Shown here: positions 17,123 through 27,597 of the stretch, piece by piece | Numbering within the stretch: the stretch's first letter is position 1 | Layout of the letters: the number at the start of each line of letters is the position of its first letter | Assembly (NCBI RefSeq): GCF_001884045.1 | Contig: NZ_MACF01000041.1 | Location: forward strand, 1-64,000 | Source: Bacillus mobilis | GTDB taxonomy: Bacteria > Bacillota > Bacilli > Bacillales > Bacillaceae_G | DNA length: 64,000 bases | Direction of reading: 5' to 3' | Program-made: the position numbers and the translations under genes | Notes under the pieces: model-generated | What the model was told of the DNA's origin: nothing | Seen by the model: only the letters and a program-made list of their open reading frames with translations | Databases searched by the model: none

Positions 17123-17989
17123 ATGCATGTTAGTTCTATTTTGAAAATTGAAGAGGTGGCAGCATTTATTGCGAATATGAATAGAGATGCTACTCATCAT
17201 GTTGGTTATTGTGGAGATGAGAAAGAGGAGTTGTTACAGACAATTATTCATGATTTTTCGGATATAGGATGGGAACAATCTTTTGTTGCTACTTATGAGA
17301 ATAATAATTTAATAGGTGTATTAGGATTTGATGTGGATGAAGTAAAAAAATGTGCAGAGATTTGGGGACCGTTTATTCTTTCAGCGAATTGGGAAGAAGT
17401 TGCTTTACATATGTGGAAGGAACTTATCGAAAAGGTGCCTTTTCATATTGAAAAGTTTTATGGTTTTTATCATGTGGAAAATAATAATTGTGCCCGCTTA
17501 ATGAAGGATTTATATGCAAAAGAACAAGATCGACACAGTATTTTCAGTTTAAGCCATAGTATTGTGGAAGAACGTAGTATATGTAATGTAGAAGAAGCTT
17601 TACCAAAAGTATTTGAGCAGTTTATCTCTTTACACAATAATGCTTTTCCTAATACATATTATGAAGGAAATGAAATTATCGAACGTTTAAGTGATACGAA
17701 TAAATTATTTGTAAGTATGAAGAATGATAAGTTAGAAGGTTACGTATATGTTGAAGTAAATCCGGAGTTTCAAGAAGCGAATATCGAATTCATTGCAAGT
17801 GCTGAAAATAGTAGAAGAAAAGGTGTCGGAGAGCGGTTATTACAAGCTGCTATTCGGTATATTTTCTCGTTCCACGGGATGAGAGAGATAGAGTTATGTT
17901 TGAATACGAATAATGATCGTGCGATGAAGTTGTACAAGAAAGTAGGTTTTGAGGAGAAAGCATGTTTACAACACTATATAATAGAGTAA
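17123..17989 (+). CDS. GNAT acetyltransferase, two-domain
   Basis: This 288-residue protein has two GNAT-like halves. The C-terminal half carries the acetyl-CoA loop (SRRKGVGERLLQAAIRY, about residues 232-248) and NNDRAMKLYKKVGFEE typical of active enzymes. The N-terminal half is degenerate and lacks a clear R/Q-x-x-G-x-G/A loop. The start follows AAGGAGGAGAGG. The substrate cannot be predicted; it stands alone between the NEAT-LRR gene and a convergent transporter. Confidence 0.85.
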   Translation: MHVSSILKIEEVAAFIANMNRDATHHVGYCGDEKEELLQTIIHDFSDIGWEQSFVATYENNNLIGVLGFDVDEVKKCAEIWGPFILSANWEEVALHMWKELIEKVPFHIEKFYGFYHVENNNCARLMKDLYAKEQDRHSIFSLSHSIVEERSICNVEEALPKVFEQFISLHNNAFPNTYYEGNEIIERLSDTNKLFVSMKNDKLEGYVYVEVNPEFQEANIEFIASAENSRRKGVGERLLQAAIRYIFSFHGMREIELCLNTNNDRAMKLYKKVGFEEKACLQHYIIE

Positions 17990-18033
17990 AAACCCATTCG
18001 TATGAAGATTATAATTCATACGAATGGGTTTTA
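17990..18033. terminator. Bidirectional terminator between convergent genes
   Basis: AAACCCATTCGTATGAA / TTCATACGAATGGGTTT perfect 17-bp stem with A/T tracts on both flanks. Confidence 0.9.
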
Positions 18034-18082
18034 TTTAATTTACTTTGCCGCCCTCAGTAATAACGGATTCAGGTACTAATCG

Positions 18083-19633
18083 TTACATAACTTTTTTTAT
18101 TTTTTTCGGAACTTCTTTCGTTTGCGAATTAACATCTTCTTTTCGCAGCTCTTTAAAGAGCGAAGCAACCATAAGAACGACTACGATAGAAAATGGTAGT
18201 GCTGCGATTATAGCTGCAATTTGTAGTGCATTTAATCCTCCAGCTTGTAATAAAAGAGCTGCAATGATCGCGATTGTTAATCCCCATATAAGTTTTAAAC
18301 TATTTTTCGGTGATAAGCTTCCGTTACTCGTTTGCATTGAAACAACAAACGTTGCCGAGTCGGCAGAAGTAACGAAAAATGTGGCTACTAAAATTAACCC
18401 GATAACCGTTAAAAATGTAGAGAATGGTAGGTGTGAAATAACAGCAAATAATCCAATCTCTGTACCGTTTTTTGCAATTTCATCAGCTATTCCAAGCGAT
18501 TGGAACATTTCCATATGGATAGCCGTACCGCCAAATACTGCAAACCAAAATGTACATATAAGAGTTGGGACTAATACAACTCCAATAATAAATTCTTTTA
18601 TTGTGCGCCCTTTAGAAATACGAGCGATGAATGTACCGACGAATGGAGACCAAGAGATCCACCATCCCCAATAGAAAATAGTCCAGTTTTCAATCCAAGA
18701 AGAAGATTTTTCATTAAATGCTCCTAAATTTAATCCCATACTAGGTAAAGCTCCGATATAAGAACCGAGTGTAGATGTGAAATATTTCATAATAAATACA
18801 GTTGGTCCTAAAAGTAAAAAGGAGATGAGTAATATACCTGCAAGAGAGAAATTTAAGTTACTCAAATATTTAATCCCACGATCTAAGCCCGTTTGTGCGC
18901 TTGTTAAATATAAAACAGCGAAGATGGCGATAAGTACGAGCTGTGTAAGTAAAGTGTTATGAATAGAAGGGAATAAATAGCTTAATCCTCCGGCGATTTG
19001 TTGAGCACCAATCCCAACAGATGGCACAATACCGAATACTGTGGCTAAAACAGCTAAAATATCGACTGTTTTTCCGATAGGAGAATTTTTCGATCGATTA
19101 AATAATGGAGTAACTGCAGCCCCAATTGTGCTACCTTTTTGTTTGCGGAATGTGAAATATGCAATTGTTAAAGCAACCATTGCGTATAGTGACCATGGAA
19201 AGAGACCCCAGTGGAAAAATGAATATTGCATAGCGAGCTTGGCGCTTTCCTCTGTACCTGCGTTTCCTGTTAATGGATCTGTAAAATGTGAAATTGGTTC
19301 AGCGATTCCATAAAAGAGGAGTCCAATTCCCATTCCTGCTCCAAACAACATGGATAGCCAAGATGGATAACTATACTTTGGTTTTTCTCCATCTTTACCA
19401 AGACGAATAGAACCGTACTTAGAAAATGCTAAATAAGTGGCTAAAATAATCATTGCGGTCATAAGTAGAGAGTAAAACCATCCAAATTTATTGAGGATAA
19501 ATGAATTTAAGGAAGATGTAACACTTTGTAAATCATAGCCTTGTATCCAACTTGCCGGGGTAATTCCCCATATGATGAATAATGTTGTTAGCAAGATGGA
19601 GATATAAAATACACTGTTCTCTTTTTTTATCAT
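18083..19633 (-). CDS. BCCT-family transporter (betaine/choline/carnitine type)
   Basis: This membrane protein of 516 residues has about 12 helices and is similar in layout to OpuD/BetP, which import glycine betaine or related trimethylammonium compounds with Na+ or H+. The family signature is WTIFYWGWWISWSPFVGTFIARISKGRTIKEF, given here only as the core WGWWISWSPFVGTFIARIS. The start is the ATG before IKKENSVF, after GGTGGG; a longer upstream frame is not supported. The C-terminal tail is charged (Lys/Glu). The exact substrate cannot be inferred. A role in osmotic protection is likely. Confidence 0.9.
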   Translation of the reverse strand: MIKKENSVFYISILLTTLFIIWGITPASWIQGYDLQSVTSSLNSFILNKFGWFYSLLMTAMIILATYLAFSKYGSIRLGKDGEKPKYSYPSWLSMLFGAGMGIGLLFYGIAEPISHFTDPLTGNAGTEESAKLAMQYSFFHWGLFPWSLYAMVALTIAYFTFRKQKGSTIGAAVTPLFNRSKNSPIGKTVDILAVLATVFGIVPSVGIGAQQIAGGLSYLFPSIHNTLLTQLVLIAIFAVLYLTSAQTGLDRGIKYLSNLNFSLAGILLISFLLLGPTVFIMKYFTSTLGSYIGALPSMGLNLGAFNEKSSSWIENWTIFYWGWWISWSPFVGTFIARISKGRTIKEFIIGVVLVPTLICTFWFAVFGGTAIHMEMFQSLGIADEIAKNGTEIGLFAVISHLPFSTFLTVIGLILVATFFVTSADSATFVVSMQTSNGSLSPKNSLKLIWGLTIAIIAALLLQAGGLNALQIAAIIAALPFSIVVVLMVASLFKELRKEDVNSQTKEVPKKIKKVM

Positions 19634-19901
19634 AGAATCCCACCCTTGTTTAATAAAGTTAACAATTATATTAATCATAACAATTAAAGGTTGAATTGTC
19701 AAAAAATTCTCTTTTTGACACGTGTGAAGGGACTGTTTAATTGCTATAGATTCATAACTATTGGAGGTTAGATAAAGGGAAGGTTGTTCACGATTTGTAC
19801 AAAATGTAAGAAGAAATAATATGAAATATTGCATTTTATATTGTTGTATATAGATTTTATGTTAAATTCGTGAATGGAATATTTGAATAGGGGGCAAGGA
19901 T

Positions 19902-22799
19902 ATGAACAAGAAATCAACAATTAATAAAGTAATGCTTAGCATTAGTACAATGGCTCTATCACTGGGGGCAATTCAAACTCACGTATCAGCAGAAGAAAAG
20001 GTGCCATATAATGTATTGCATTCGAGACCGGTTGGAATTGAAAAGCCAGTAGATGAGATTGGGCACGTTTCTAAAGCTGAGGAGACATTATCGTTTAAAG
20101 AACGGTTACAAGTAGGAGACTTCTCGCAGCGACCAGCATCTATTATGAAGAGCTCAGAAGTTAAGCAAGTTAAAGAAAGTTATTCAATGGCTGATTTAAA
20201 CAAAATGAATAATCAAGAATTGGTTGAAACACTAGGAAGTATTAAATGGAATCAAATTACAGACTTATTCCAGTTCAATGAAGATGCAAAGGCTTTTTAT
20301 AAAGACAAAGGGAAAATGCAAGCGGTTATAGATGAATTAACTCACCGAGGTAGTACGTTTACGAAAGATGATTCAAAAGGAATTCAAACGTTTACGGAAG
20401 TGTTACGTTCAGCTTTTTATCTTGCATTTTACAATAATGAATTAAGCGATTTAAATGAGAGAAGCTTCCAGGATAAATGTTTACCTGCTTTAAAAGCAAT
20501 TGCAACCAATCCAAACTTTAAGCTTGGTACATATGAGCAAGATTCAGTCGTATCTGCATACGGTAAATTAATCAGCAATGCTTCAAGTGATGTAGAAACG
20601 GTTCAATACGCAGCTAATATTTTAAAACAATACAATGATAATCTTCGTACGTATGTAGACGATCGTATGAAAGGACAAGCTGTATACGATATGATGCAAG
20701 GTATTGATTATGATATGCAATCTTATTTATTTGAAACTCGTAAAGAGGCAAAAGATACAATGTGGTATGGGAAAGTAGATGGGTTTATTAATGAAATAAA
20801 TCGTATCGCTCTTCTAAATGAAGTAACATCAGAAAACAAGTGGCTCGTTAATAATGGAATTTATTTCGCTAGTCGTTTAGGGAAGTTTCATAGTAATCCT
20901 AATAAAGGATTAGAGGTTGTTACACAAGCAATGCATATGTACCCGCGTTTAAGTGAGTCATATTTTGTTGCAGTAGAACAAATTACAACAAATTATAACG
21001 GGAAAGATTATAGCGGGAATACAGTAGAGTTAGAGAAAATACGTAAAGAAGGAAAAGAACAGTACTTACCAAAAACGTATACATTTGACGATGGATCTAT
21101 CGTATTTAAAACAGGGGATAAAGTATCAGAAGAAAAAATTAAGAGACTATACTGGGCTGCAAAGGAAGTAAAAGCACAGTATCATCGTGTAATTGGAAAT
21201 GACAAAGCGTTAGAGCCAGGCAATGCAGATGATGTATTAACGATAGTAATTTATAACAGTCCAGAGGAGTATCAGTTAAACAGACAACTGTATGGATATG
21301 AAACAAACAACGGTGGAATTTATATTGAAGAAACAGGAACATTCTTTACATATGAGCGTACGCCAGAGCAAAGTATTTATAGTTTAGAAGAGTTATTCCG
21401 TCATGAGTTTACTCATTATCTTCAAGGTAGATTTGAAGTGCCAGGTTTATTCGGAAGAGGGGATATGTATCAAAATGAGAGATTAACTTGGTTCCAAGAA
21501 GGAAATGCAGAATTTTTCGCAGGATCTACTCGTACAAATAATGTAGTACCGAGAAAGAGCATTATTAGTGGATTATCATCTGATCCTGCAAGCCGTTATA
21601 CAGCAGAGCGCACATTATTTGCTAAATATGGTTCTTGGGATTTCTATAATTACTCATTCGCATTGCAGTCTTATTTATATACACATCAATTTGAAACATT
21701 TGATAAAATTCAAGATTTAATTCGTGCAAATGACGTGAAAAATTATGATGTATATCGTGAAAAGCTAAGTAAAGATTCTAAACTAAATAAAGAGTATCAA
21801 GATTATATGCAACAGCTAATTGATAATCAAGATAAATATAATGTGCCGGAAGTAGCAAATGATTATTTAGCTGAACATGCACCGAAATCACTAACAGCAG
21901 TAGAGAAAGAAATTAGTGATACGATGCCTATGAAAGATGGGAAAATGAAAAAACATAGCTCACAATTCTTTAATACATTTACATTAGAAGGTACGTATAC
22001 GGGTAGTGCAACAAAAGGTGAGGCAGAAGACTGGAATGCAATGAGTAAGAAAGTAAATGAAGCACTAGAACAACTGGCACAAAAAGAATGGAGTGGCTAC
22101 AAAACTATTACAGCATACTTCGTCAATTACCGTGTGAATAGCTCAAAGCAATTTGAATATGATGTAGTCTTCCACGGTATCGCAAAAGATGACGGAGAAA
22201 ATAAAGCTCCAACAGTTAATATAAATGGGCCTTATAACGGACTTGTAAAAGAAGGTATTCGATTTAAAAGTGATGGATCAAATGATGAAGATGGAAAAAT
22301 CGTTTCTTATTTATGGGAATTTGGTGATGGAAGCACAAGTGCAGAAGTTAATCCAGTACATGCGTATGAAAGAGAAGGAACTTATAAAGTAGCGTTAAGA
22401 GTAAAAGATGATAAAGGTAAAGAGAGCAGAAGCGAAACAACTGTTACGATTAAAGATGGAAGTTTAACAGAATCAGAACCAAATAATCGTCCAGAGGAAG
22501 CAAATCGTATTGGGCTAAACACTACTATAAAAGGTAGCCTTATCGGCGGAGATCACACTGATGTTTATACATTTAATGTAGCATCAGCGAAAGATATCGA
22601 TATTTCCGTTTTAAATGAGTATGGAATCGGGATGACATGGGTACTTCACCATGAATCAGATATGCAAAATTATGCAGCTTACGGTCAAGCGAACGGAAAT
22701 CATATAGAAGCAAAATTTGGTGCAAAACCAGGTAAGTATTATTTGTATGTATATAAATATGATAATGGCGATGGAACGTACGAATTATCAGTAAAATAA
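19902..22799 (+). CDS. Secreted collagenase, peptidase family M9 (ColA-like)
   Basis: This 965-residue exported zinc protease has a signal peptide (to about residue 30, ending VSAEE), an M9 activator/peptidase unit, a PKD domain (about 765-850) and a C-terminal pre-peptidase/collagen-binding domain (about 865-965). The active site is HEFTH at about residue 503, with the third zinc ligand Glu in QEGNAEFFAG about 30 residues later. The PKD shows YLWEFGDGSTS. It should degrade native collagen and is a known secreted factor type in the B. cereus group. The ribosome site is weak (GGGGGCAAGG). A single-gene unit. Confidence 0.94.
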   Translation: MNKKSTINKVMLSISTMALSLGAIQTHVSAEEKVPYNVLHSRPVGIEKPVDEIGHVSKAEETLSFKERLQVGDFSQRPASIMKSSEVKQVKESYSMADLNKMNNQELVETLGSIKWNQITDLFQFNEDAKAFYKDKGKMQAVIDELTHRGSTFTKDDSKGIQTFTEVLRSAFYLAFYNNELSDLNERSFQDKCLPALKAIATNPNFKLGTYEQDSVVSAYGKLISNASSDVETVQYAANILKQYNDNLRTYVDDRMKGQAVYDMMQGIDYDMQSYLFETRKEAKDTMWYGKVDGFINEINRIALLNEVTSENKWLVNNGIYFASRLGKFHSNPNKGLEVVTQAMHMYPRLSESYFVAVEQITTNYNGKDYSGNTVELEKIRKEGKEQYLPKTYTFDDGSIVFKTGDKVSEEKIKRLYWAAKEVKAQYHRVIGNDKALEPGNADDVLTIVIYNSPEEYQLNRQLYGYETNNGGIYIEETGTFFTYERTPEQSIYSLEELFRHEFTHYLQGRFEVPGLFGRGDMYQNERLTWFQEGNAEFFAGSTRTNNVVPRKSIISGLSSDPASRYTAERTLFAKYGSWDFYNYSFALQSYLYTHQFETFDKIQDLIRANDVKNYDVYREKLSKDSKLNKEYQDYMQQLIDNQDKYNVPEVANDYLAEHAPKSLTAVEKEISDTMPMKDGKMKKHSSQFFNTFTLEGTYTGSATKGEAEDWNAMSKKVNEALEQLAQKEWSGYKTITAYFVNYRVNSSKQFEYDVVFHGIAKDDGENKAPTVNINGPYNGLVKEGIRFKSDGSNDEDGKIVSYLWEFGDGSTSAEVNPVHAYEREGTYKVALRVKDDKGKESRSETTVTIKDGSLTESEPNNRPEEANRIGLNTTIKGSLIGGDHTDVYTFNVASAKDIDISVLNEYGIGMTWVLHHESDMQNYAAYGQANGNHIEAKFGAKPGKYYLYVYKYDNGDGTYELSVK

Positions 22800-22880
22800 G
22801 TGCTTTTCCAATGTATGTTTAACTTTACTTTTTGTGGAAAATAGTATATTATATAGATATATAATATATCGGTTATTTAC

Positions 22881-22950
22881 TAGGAGGAGCCTGTCACAAT
22901 AGGTTTCTCCTGTTCTTTTTTAGGGGCCTGTCTTACAGGCTTTTCTTTAA
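22881..22950 (+). terminator. Two consecutive hairpins after collagenase gene
   Basis: AGGAG..CCT / AGG..CTCCT followed by TTCTTTTTT, then GCCTGT/ACAGGC followed by TTTTCTTT. The second is the cleaner terminator. The remaining gap before the NfeD gene holds a GGTGG site and no clear promoter. Confidence 0.65.
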
Positions 22951-23044
22951 AGGATAAATAACTGAAAATTAAGAACTATAATCTTTGAAAGAGGTGGGGC
23001 ATACACATAACAAAAAAGGATTGTTTAAGAGAGGGGGATAAGAA

Positions 23045-23593
23045 ATGGCTTTGTTTGGTTATCCACTTGAAACAATTTATTTATACGGATTTATTATTGC
23101 TACTATACTCACTGTTATTTATATCTTTTTTGGAGATATATTTGAATCCATATTTAGTTTTGGAGGCGGATCTGTATCCGTTGTTACTTTATTACTTAGT
23201 TTTTTCGCCATGTTATGTGGACTTAGTTATATAGGAGAATATTTATTTTCCTTTAATAGCATTCTTATTTTGGGGGCTGCATTTGCTATATCCTTTATTG
23301 GTGTTTTCATAATGAAAATATTAATTTTAAAGCCAATCGCAGAAGCAGAACAAAACACTGTGCAGCGTATGGATGAATTCATTGGTTGTAAGGGAGAGGT
23401 CATTACGACTATTCCTACAGAAGGATTTGGTGAAGTATTAATTTCCTCCCAATTTGGAAACAATGCAATCCTAGCTAAAACAGTTGGAAAGAAAGATATT
23501 TCACAAGGAACTGAAGTTATTATAGAGGGAGTCCAAGATGGTGTTTTGCTTGTACAGAACATCGCTTATTCTTTAAAGAAACCAAAATTATAA
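23045..23593 (+). CDS. NfeD-like membrane protein (YuaF-like)
   Basis: This 182-residue protein has three or four N-terminal membrane helices and a C-terminal soluble OB-fold-like domain (GCKGEVITTIPTEGFGEVLIS). This is the NfeD architecture found beside flotillins. In B. subtilis the equivalent YuaF works with FloT in membrane organisation and envelope stress. The start follows AGAGGGGG. The flotillin gene begins 12 bases after its stop, so they form an operon. Confidence 0.88.
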   Translation: MALFGYPLETIYLYGFIIATILTVIYIFFGDIFESIFSFGGGSVSVVTLLLSFFAMLCGLSYIGEYLFSFNSILILGAAFAISFIGVFIMKILILKPIAEAEQNTVQRMDEFIGCKGEVITTIPTEGFGEVLISSQFGNNAILAKTVGKKDISQGTEVIIEGVQDGVLLVQNIAYSLKKPKL

Positions 23594-23605
23594 GGGGGAA
23601 TTTAC

Positions 23606-25180
23606 ATGACGATTCCATTAATTATCGGTGGAGTATTACTCGCAATTTTAATTCTACTCATTTTAGTATTCATTACAAAGTATCGAACAGTTGGACCAGA
23701 TGAAGCATTAATTGTTACTGGAAACTGGCTTGGTGGCGGGAAAAATGTAGTTACCACTGATGATGGAAAGAAGATTAAGATTATTCGTGGTGGCGGTACT
23801 TTCGTAGTTCCGATTATGCAAAGAGCAGAGCCTTTAAGTCTATTAAACTACAAGTTAGAAGTAGGAACACGTGATACGTATACGAAACAAGGTGTACCGA
23901 TTACAGTAAACGGTGTTTCTATTATTAAAGTAGGATCTACCATTGAAGAAGTTTCTACAGCCGCTGAACAATATTTAGGAAAAGAAACAGAAGAGTTGAA
24001 AATAGAAGCAAAAGAGGTTTTAGAAGGGCATCTACGTGCTATCTTATCTTCTATGACAGTAGAAGATGCGTATAGTAATAGAGAGCAATTTGCTCAAAAG
24101 GTGCATGAAGTAGCTTCTACAGATTTAAAGAAAATGGGTCTTCGCATCGTTTCCTTTACAATTAAAGAAATCATGGATAAGAACGGTTATTTAGATGCAC
24201 TTGGTCAGCCGCAAATTGCGACAGTTAAGCGTGATGCAACTATTGCGAATGCAGAGCGTGAAAAAGAAGCTCGTATTGAAAAAGCTCGTGCTGAAAAAGA
24301 AGCGAAAGAAGCTGAATACCAACGTGATGCCCAAATCGCTGAAGCTGAAAAACATAAAGAGTTAAAAGTACAATCTTATAAGAGAGAGCAAGAACAAGCT
24401 CGTGCAGATGCGGATCTTTCTTACGAATTACAACAAGCGAAAGCGCAACAAGGTGTTACAGAAGAGCAAATGCGCGTTAAAATCATTGAGCGTGAGAAAC
24501 AAATTGAATTAGAAGAAAAAGAGATTGCGCGTCGTGAAAAGCAATACGATGCAGAAGTAAAGAAAAAAGCAGATGCAGATCGCTATGCTGTTGAGCAATC
24601 AGCGGAAGCAGAGAAAGTAAAACAAATTAAAAAGGCAGATGCGGATCAATATAAGATTGAAGCTGAAGCGAGAGCTCGTGCAGAAGAAGTACGTGTAGAA
24701 GGTTTAGCGAAAGCGGAAATCGAAAAAGCGCAAGGTCAAGCAAAAGCAGAAGTACAAAAAGCACAAGGTACAGCGGAAGCAGATGTTATTAGGTTAAAAG
24801 GTTTAGCAGAAGCAGAAGCGAAACAAAAAATTGCAGAGGCATTTGAGTTATATGGCCAAGCGGCAATTATGGATATGGTTCTTAACATGCTTCCAAGTTA
24901 TGCGAAGGAAGTTGCAAGCCCACTTAGCAACATTGATAAAATTACAGTTGTCGATACAGGCGGCGGTGGTAAAAATAGCGGTGCCGGAAAAGTTGCAGGT
25001 TATGCGACTGATTTAATGGCAACGATGCAAGAAACATTAAAGGCTTCTTCTGGCATTGACTTAAAAGAGTTATTAGAAGGATTTGCTGGAAAAGGAGCAG
25101 TACAACAATTATCAAACGATAAACCTGTTGTATCTGTAGTAGAAGATGAGAAAAAAGAAGTAGCAAAAGATAAAGAATAG
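23606..25180 (+). CDS. floT: Flotillin FloT
   Basis: This 524-residue SPFH/band-7 protein has one N-terminal membrane hairpin segment (about residues 3-22), a PHB domain (about 25-200) and a long coiled coil rich in Ala/Glu/Lys (about 205-420) with EA repeats such as EARARAEEV and KAEIEKAQGQAKAEVQKAQG. Bacterial flotillins scaffold membrane microdomains and affect signalling and secretion. It forms an operon with the NfeD-like gene. There is no third gene; a terminator follows. Confidence 0.94.
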   Translation: MTIPLIIGGVLLAILILLILVFITKYRTVGPDEALIVTGNWLGGGKNVVTTDDGKKIKIIRGGGTFVVPIMQRAEPLSLLNYKLEVGTRDTYTKQGVPITVNGVSIIKVGSTIEEVSTAAEQYLGKETEELKIEAKEVLEGHLRAILSSMTVEDAYSNREQFAQKVHEVASTDLKKMGLRIVSFTIKEIMDKNGYLDALGQPQIATVKRDATIANAEREKEARIEKARAEKEAKEAEYQRDAQIAEAEKHKELKVQSYKREQEQARADADLSYELQQAKAQQGVTEEQMRVKIIEREKQIELEEKEIARREKQYDAEVKKKADADRYAVEQSAEAEKVKQIKKADADQYKIEAEARARAEEVRVEGLAKAEIEKAQGQAKAEVQKAQGTAEADVIRLKGLAEAEAKQKIAEAFELYGQAAIMDMVLNMLPSYAKEVASPLSNIDKITVVDTGGGGKNSGAGKVAGYATDLMATMQETLKASSGIDLKELLEGFAGKGAVQQLSNDKPVVSVVEDEKKEVAKDKE

Positions 25181-25187
25181 CAAAGTG

Positions 25188-25223
25188 AAGAACCTCTAGT
25201 AAGTGAGATACTAGAGGTTCTTC
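25188..25223 (+). terminator. Terminator of floT operon
   Basis: AGAACCTCTAGTA / TACTAGAGGTTCT stem followed by TCTGTG; the T tract is short. Confidence 0.75.
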
Positions 25224-25425
25224 TGTGAATTATAATATTTCGAATAATATACATTTTTATATATTGTTTTAATTATATAAATTATATAGAATGAAAAAGG
25301 TATGTATCAACTCTTCAATAGAGAAAGATATAGAGAGTCACATTGATACATTTAAATCGTAAGATTTATATAAAGAAATTAAATGTAAGGCAATTACATT
25401 TAAAACGGTATGGAGGGGTAGAAAC

Positions 25426-27402
25426 ATGTTTCAAGGAAAATTAAGGAGTAGTAGCTTAAAAGCAAAGTTACTTGTATCATTTGTTATCATTTTAATTCTT
25501 CCAAGTATTGTAATTGGTTGGACGTCTTATCAACAAGCGAAGACAAATTTTAATGAAACGATTTCACAATCGGCGAAAGATAATATAAAAATTTTGGATA
25601 ATGTAATTAATAAAGAATTGGATAGTAAAAAAGTAGATGCAGTTTATTTTACGAAGTTATTTACACAATCAAGTTACCAAGCGGATCAAATACAAAATAT
25701 CCAAAATAAACTAGAAGAATATAATAAGTTACATCCAGAACTGGAGGCCATCTATACTGGAACCAGCAATGGGCAGTTTATTCAATCACCGTCTATTCAA
25801 ATGCCAGAAGGATATAATCCTACAGAAAGAGATTGGTATAAAGAGGCAGCGAAAAAAAGTGGAGAAGTAATTATTACAGCTCCATATAAATCAAAAACGA
25901 CAGGAAATATTGTTATTACAATAGCAAAACAAAATGAGGATAAGAGCGGTGTTCTCGGTATTGATTTAATTATTAATGATATCGTAAACACTTCGAAGAT
26001 GGTTAATATCGGTAAAAGTGGATATGTAGCAATTTTTGATCAAGATAAAAATGTAGTAGCGCATCCAACGATGAAGCCAGGGGATAAGGTAGAAGAGAAG
26101 CTTGAAAAAAAGTTGTATAAACAAGAAATAGGTGATTTTAATTTCACATTAGATGGTGAAGAGCGCCATATCACTTTTAAAACAAATAAGATAACTGGAT
26201 GGAAAATAGCAGGAATTATGCCTTCAAAAGAAATTATTGAAGCAGCTGAACCTATTTTCTATAAAACGATAACTGTTATTGGTATTTCATTAATAATTGG
26301 TGGGATTTTAATTTACTTCATCATTGCTTCTATTATTAATCCGTTAAAACAACTTGTTATATCATCGAAAAAGATTAGTGAAGGCGATTTAACAGAATCC
26401 ATTACAGTTCATTCTAAGGATGAAATTGGACAGCTAGGAGAAAGCTTTAACGAGATGGCAGCATCATTACAGAAGGTCATTTCTAATATAAATACTTCAG
26501 CAAGTCATGTAGCGGCATCTTCAGAAGAATTAACAGCTAGTATGAAGCAGACGAGTGAAGCGACGGAACAAATTACACAAGCGATAGAGCAAGTGTCGAG
26601 TGGAGCGGAAATACAAACGAAAGAAGTTGAAGAAGGCGCAACATTATTAGAAGAAGTTACAGAAGGAATTCAGCGTGTTGCAGATAGTTCTTCATTAGTA
26701 TCCACAGCATCTATGTATACGAAGAAAAAGGCTGAAGATGGTGGGAAGTTAGTTGAACAAACTGTGAATCAAATGCAATTAATCCATGAGTCTGTTTCAC
26801 AATCTGATAAAGTGATTGTGTTGTTAGATGATAAATCGAAACAAATTGGAGCAATCCTTGAGGTAATTCAACATATTGCAGAGCAGACAAATTTACTAGC
26901 ATTAAATGCTGCAATTGAGGCTGCGAGAGCTGGAGAGCAAGGAAGAGGATTTGCAATTGTAGCAGATGAGGTGCGAAAGTTAGCAGAACAATCGGGACAG
27001 TCTTCTACGGAAATTGGAAAACTAGTAAAAGAGATACAATTTGACATAAAAGAGACAGTAAGTTCTATGAAGCAAGTTGGAACAGAAGTACAATCAGGAC
27101 TTGTAGTTGCAAATGAAACGAAGCAAAGCTTTGCTGAAATATTGAAGTCTACAGATGATACAGTTGTACAAATTGATAGTATGGTAGAAGTAGCGGAACA
27201 AATGACAGTAGATGCAAAGCAAGTTAGTGCATCTATTAATGAAATTGCAGCTACGATTGAAGAAAATGCAGCAAGCGTTCAAAATATAGCTGGTTCTTCA
27301 GAAGAACAATTAGCTTCAGTAGATGAAATCAATGCAGCAGCAGTTCATTTATCGCAAATGGCAGAAGAATTACAAGAGATGATCGGGAAATTTAAAGTGT
27401 AA
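25426..27402 (+). CDS. Methyl-accepting chemotaxis protein, dCache type (copy 1)
   Basis: This 658-residue chemoreceptor has a first membrane helix at about residues 13-34, an extracellular double-Cache sensor (35-280), a second helix (about 281-304), HAMP (305-358) and a signalling coil with the conserved hairpin [19 protein letters not shown] at about 497. The sensor has the RDWY, APYKS and GIDL residues that fit the amino-acid-binding dCache pattern. A paralogue lies at 38976. It precedes a CitS/CitT-type two-component system, suggesting taxis to a related nutrient. The ribosome site is GGAGGGG. Confidence 0.92.
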   Translation: MFQGKLRSSSLKAKLLVSFVIILILPSIVIGWTSYQQAKTNFNETISQSAKDNIKILDNVINKELDSKKVDAVYFTKLFTQSSYQADQIQNIQNKLEEYNKLHPELEAIYTGTSNGQFIQSPSIQMPEGYNPTERDWYKEAAKKSGEVIITAPYKSKTTGNIVITIAKQNEDKSGVLGIDLIINDIVNTSKMVNIGKSGYVAIFDQDKNVVAHPTMKPGDKVEEKLEKKLYKQEIGDFNFTLDGEERHITFKTNKITGWKIAGIMPSKEIIEAAEPIFYKTITVIGISLIIGGILIYFIIASIINPLKQLVISSKKISEGDLTESITVHSKDEIGQLGESFNEMAASLQKVISNINTSASHVAASSEELTASMKQTSEATEQITQAIEQVSSGAEIQTKEVEEGATLLEEVTEGIQRVADSSSLVSTASMYTKKKAEDGGKLVEQTVNQMQLIHESVSQSDKVIVLLDDKSKQIGAILEVIQHIAEQTNLLALNAAIEAARAGEQGRGFAIVADEVRKLAEQSGQSSTEIGKLVKEIQFDIKETVSSMKQVGTEVQSGLVVANETKQSFAEILKSTDDTVVQIDSMVEVAEQMTVDAKQVSASINEIAATIEENAASVQNIAGSSEEQLASVDEINAAAVHLSQMAEELQEMIGKFKV

Positions 27403-27410
27403 TAAAAAAT

Positions 27411-27452
27411 GTTAAGAAACGAGGTAGTAATTGTACTTCGTTTCTTTTTTTA
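27411..27452 (+). terminator. Terminator of chemoreceptor gene
   Basis: AAGAAACGAGGT / ACTTCGTTTCTT stem with T7, directly abutting a dispersed repeat. Confidence 0.85.
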
Positions 27453-27491
27453 TCCCGCTATTTGTGGATTGATTAAAGTTTCGCTTTATGA
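27452..27491 (+). repeat. Short dispersed intergenic repeat, short form
   Basis: ATCCCGCTATTTG followed by GATTGATTAAAGTTTCGCTTTAT. It matches the repeat near 2727 but lacks the internal CAGCCC/GGGCTG hairpin block. It lies immediately after a terminator. Confidence 0.6.
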
Positions 27492-27597
27492 AGATAAAAA
27501 ATAAAGAAATATAGAGTAACCGTGTTATGATTAGGTGTAATTATAAAAGACTGTAAATTCATTAAATTCTATCTTTAATTATGTTAGGGGAATGGTT

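Noticed and set aside
18045-18674. A 209-codon plus-strand frame opposite the BCCT transporter gene
   Set aside because: It is a shadow of a well-supported membrane protein gene; no ribosome site or recognisable domain.
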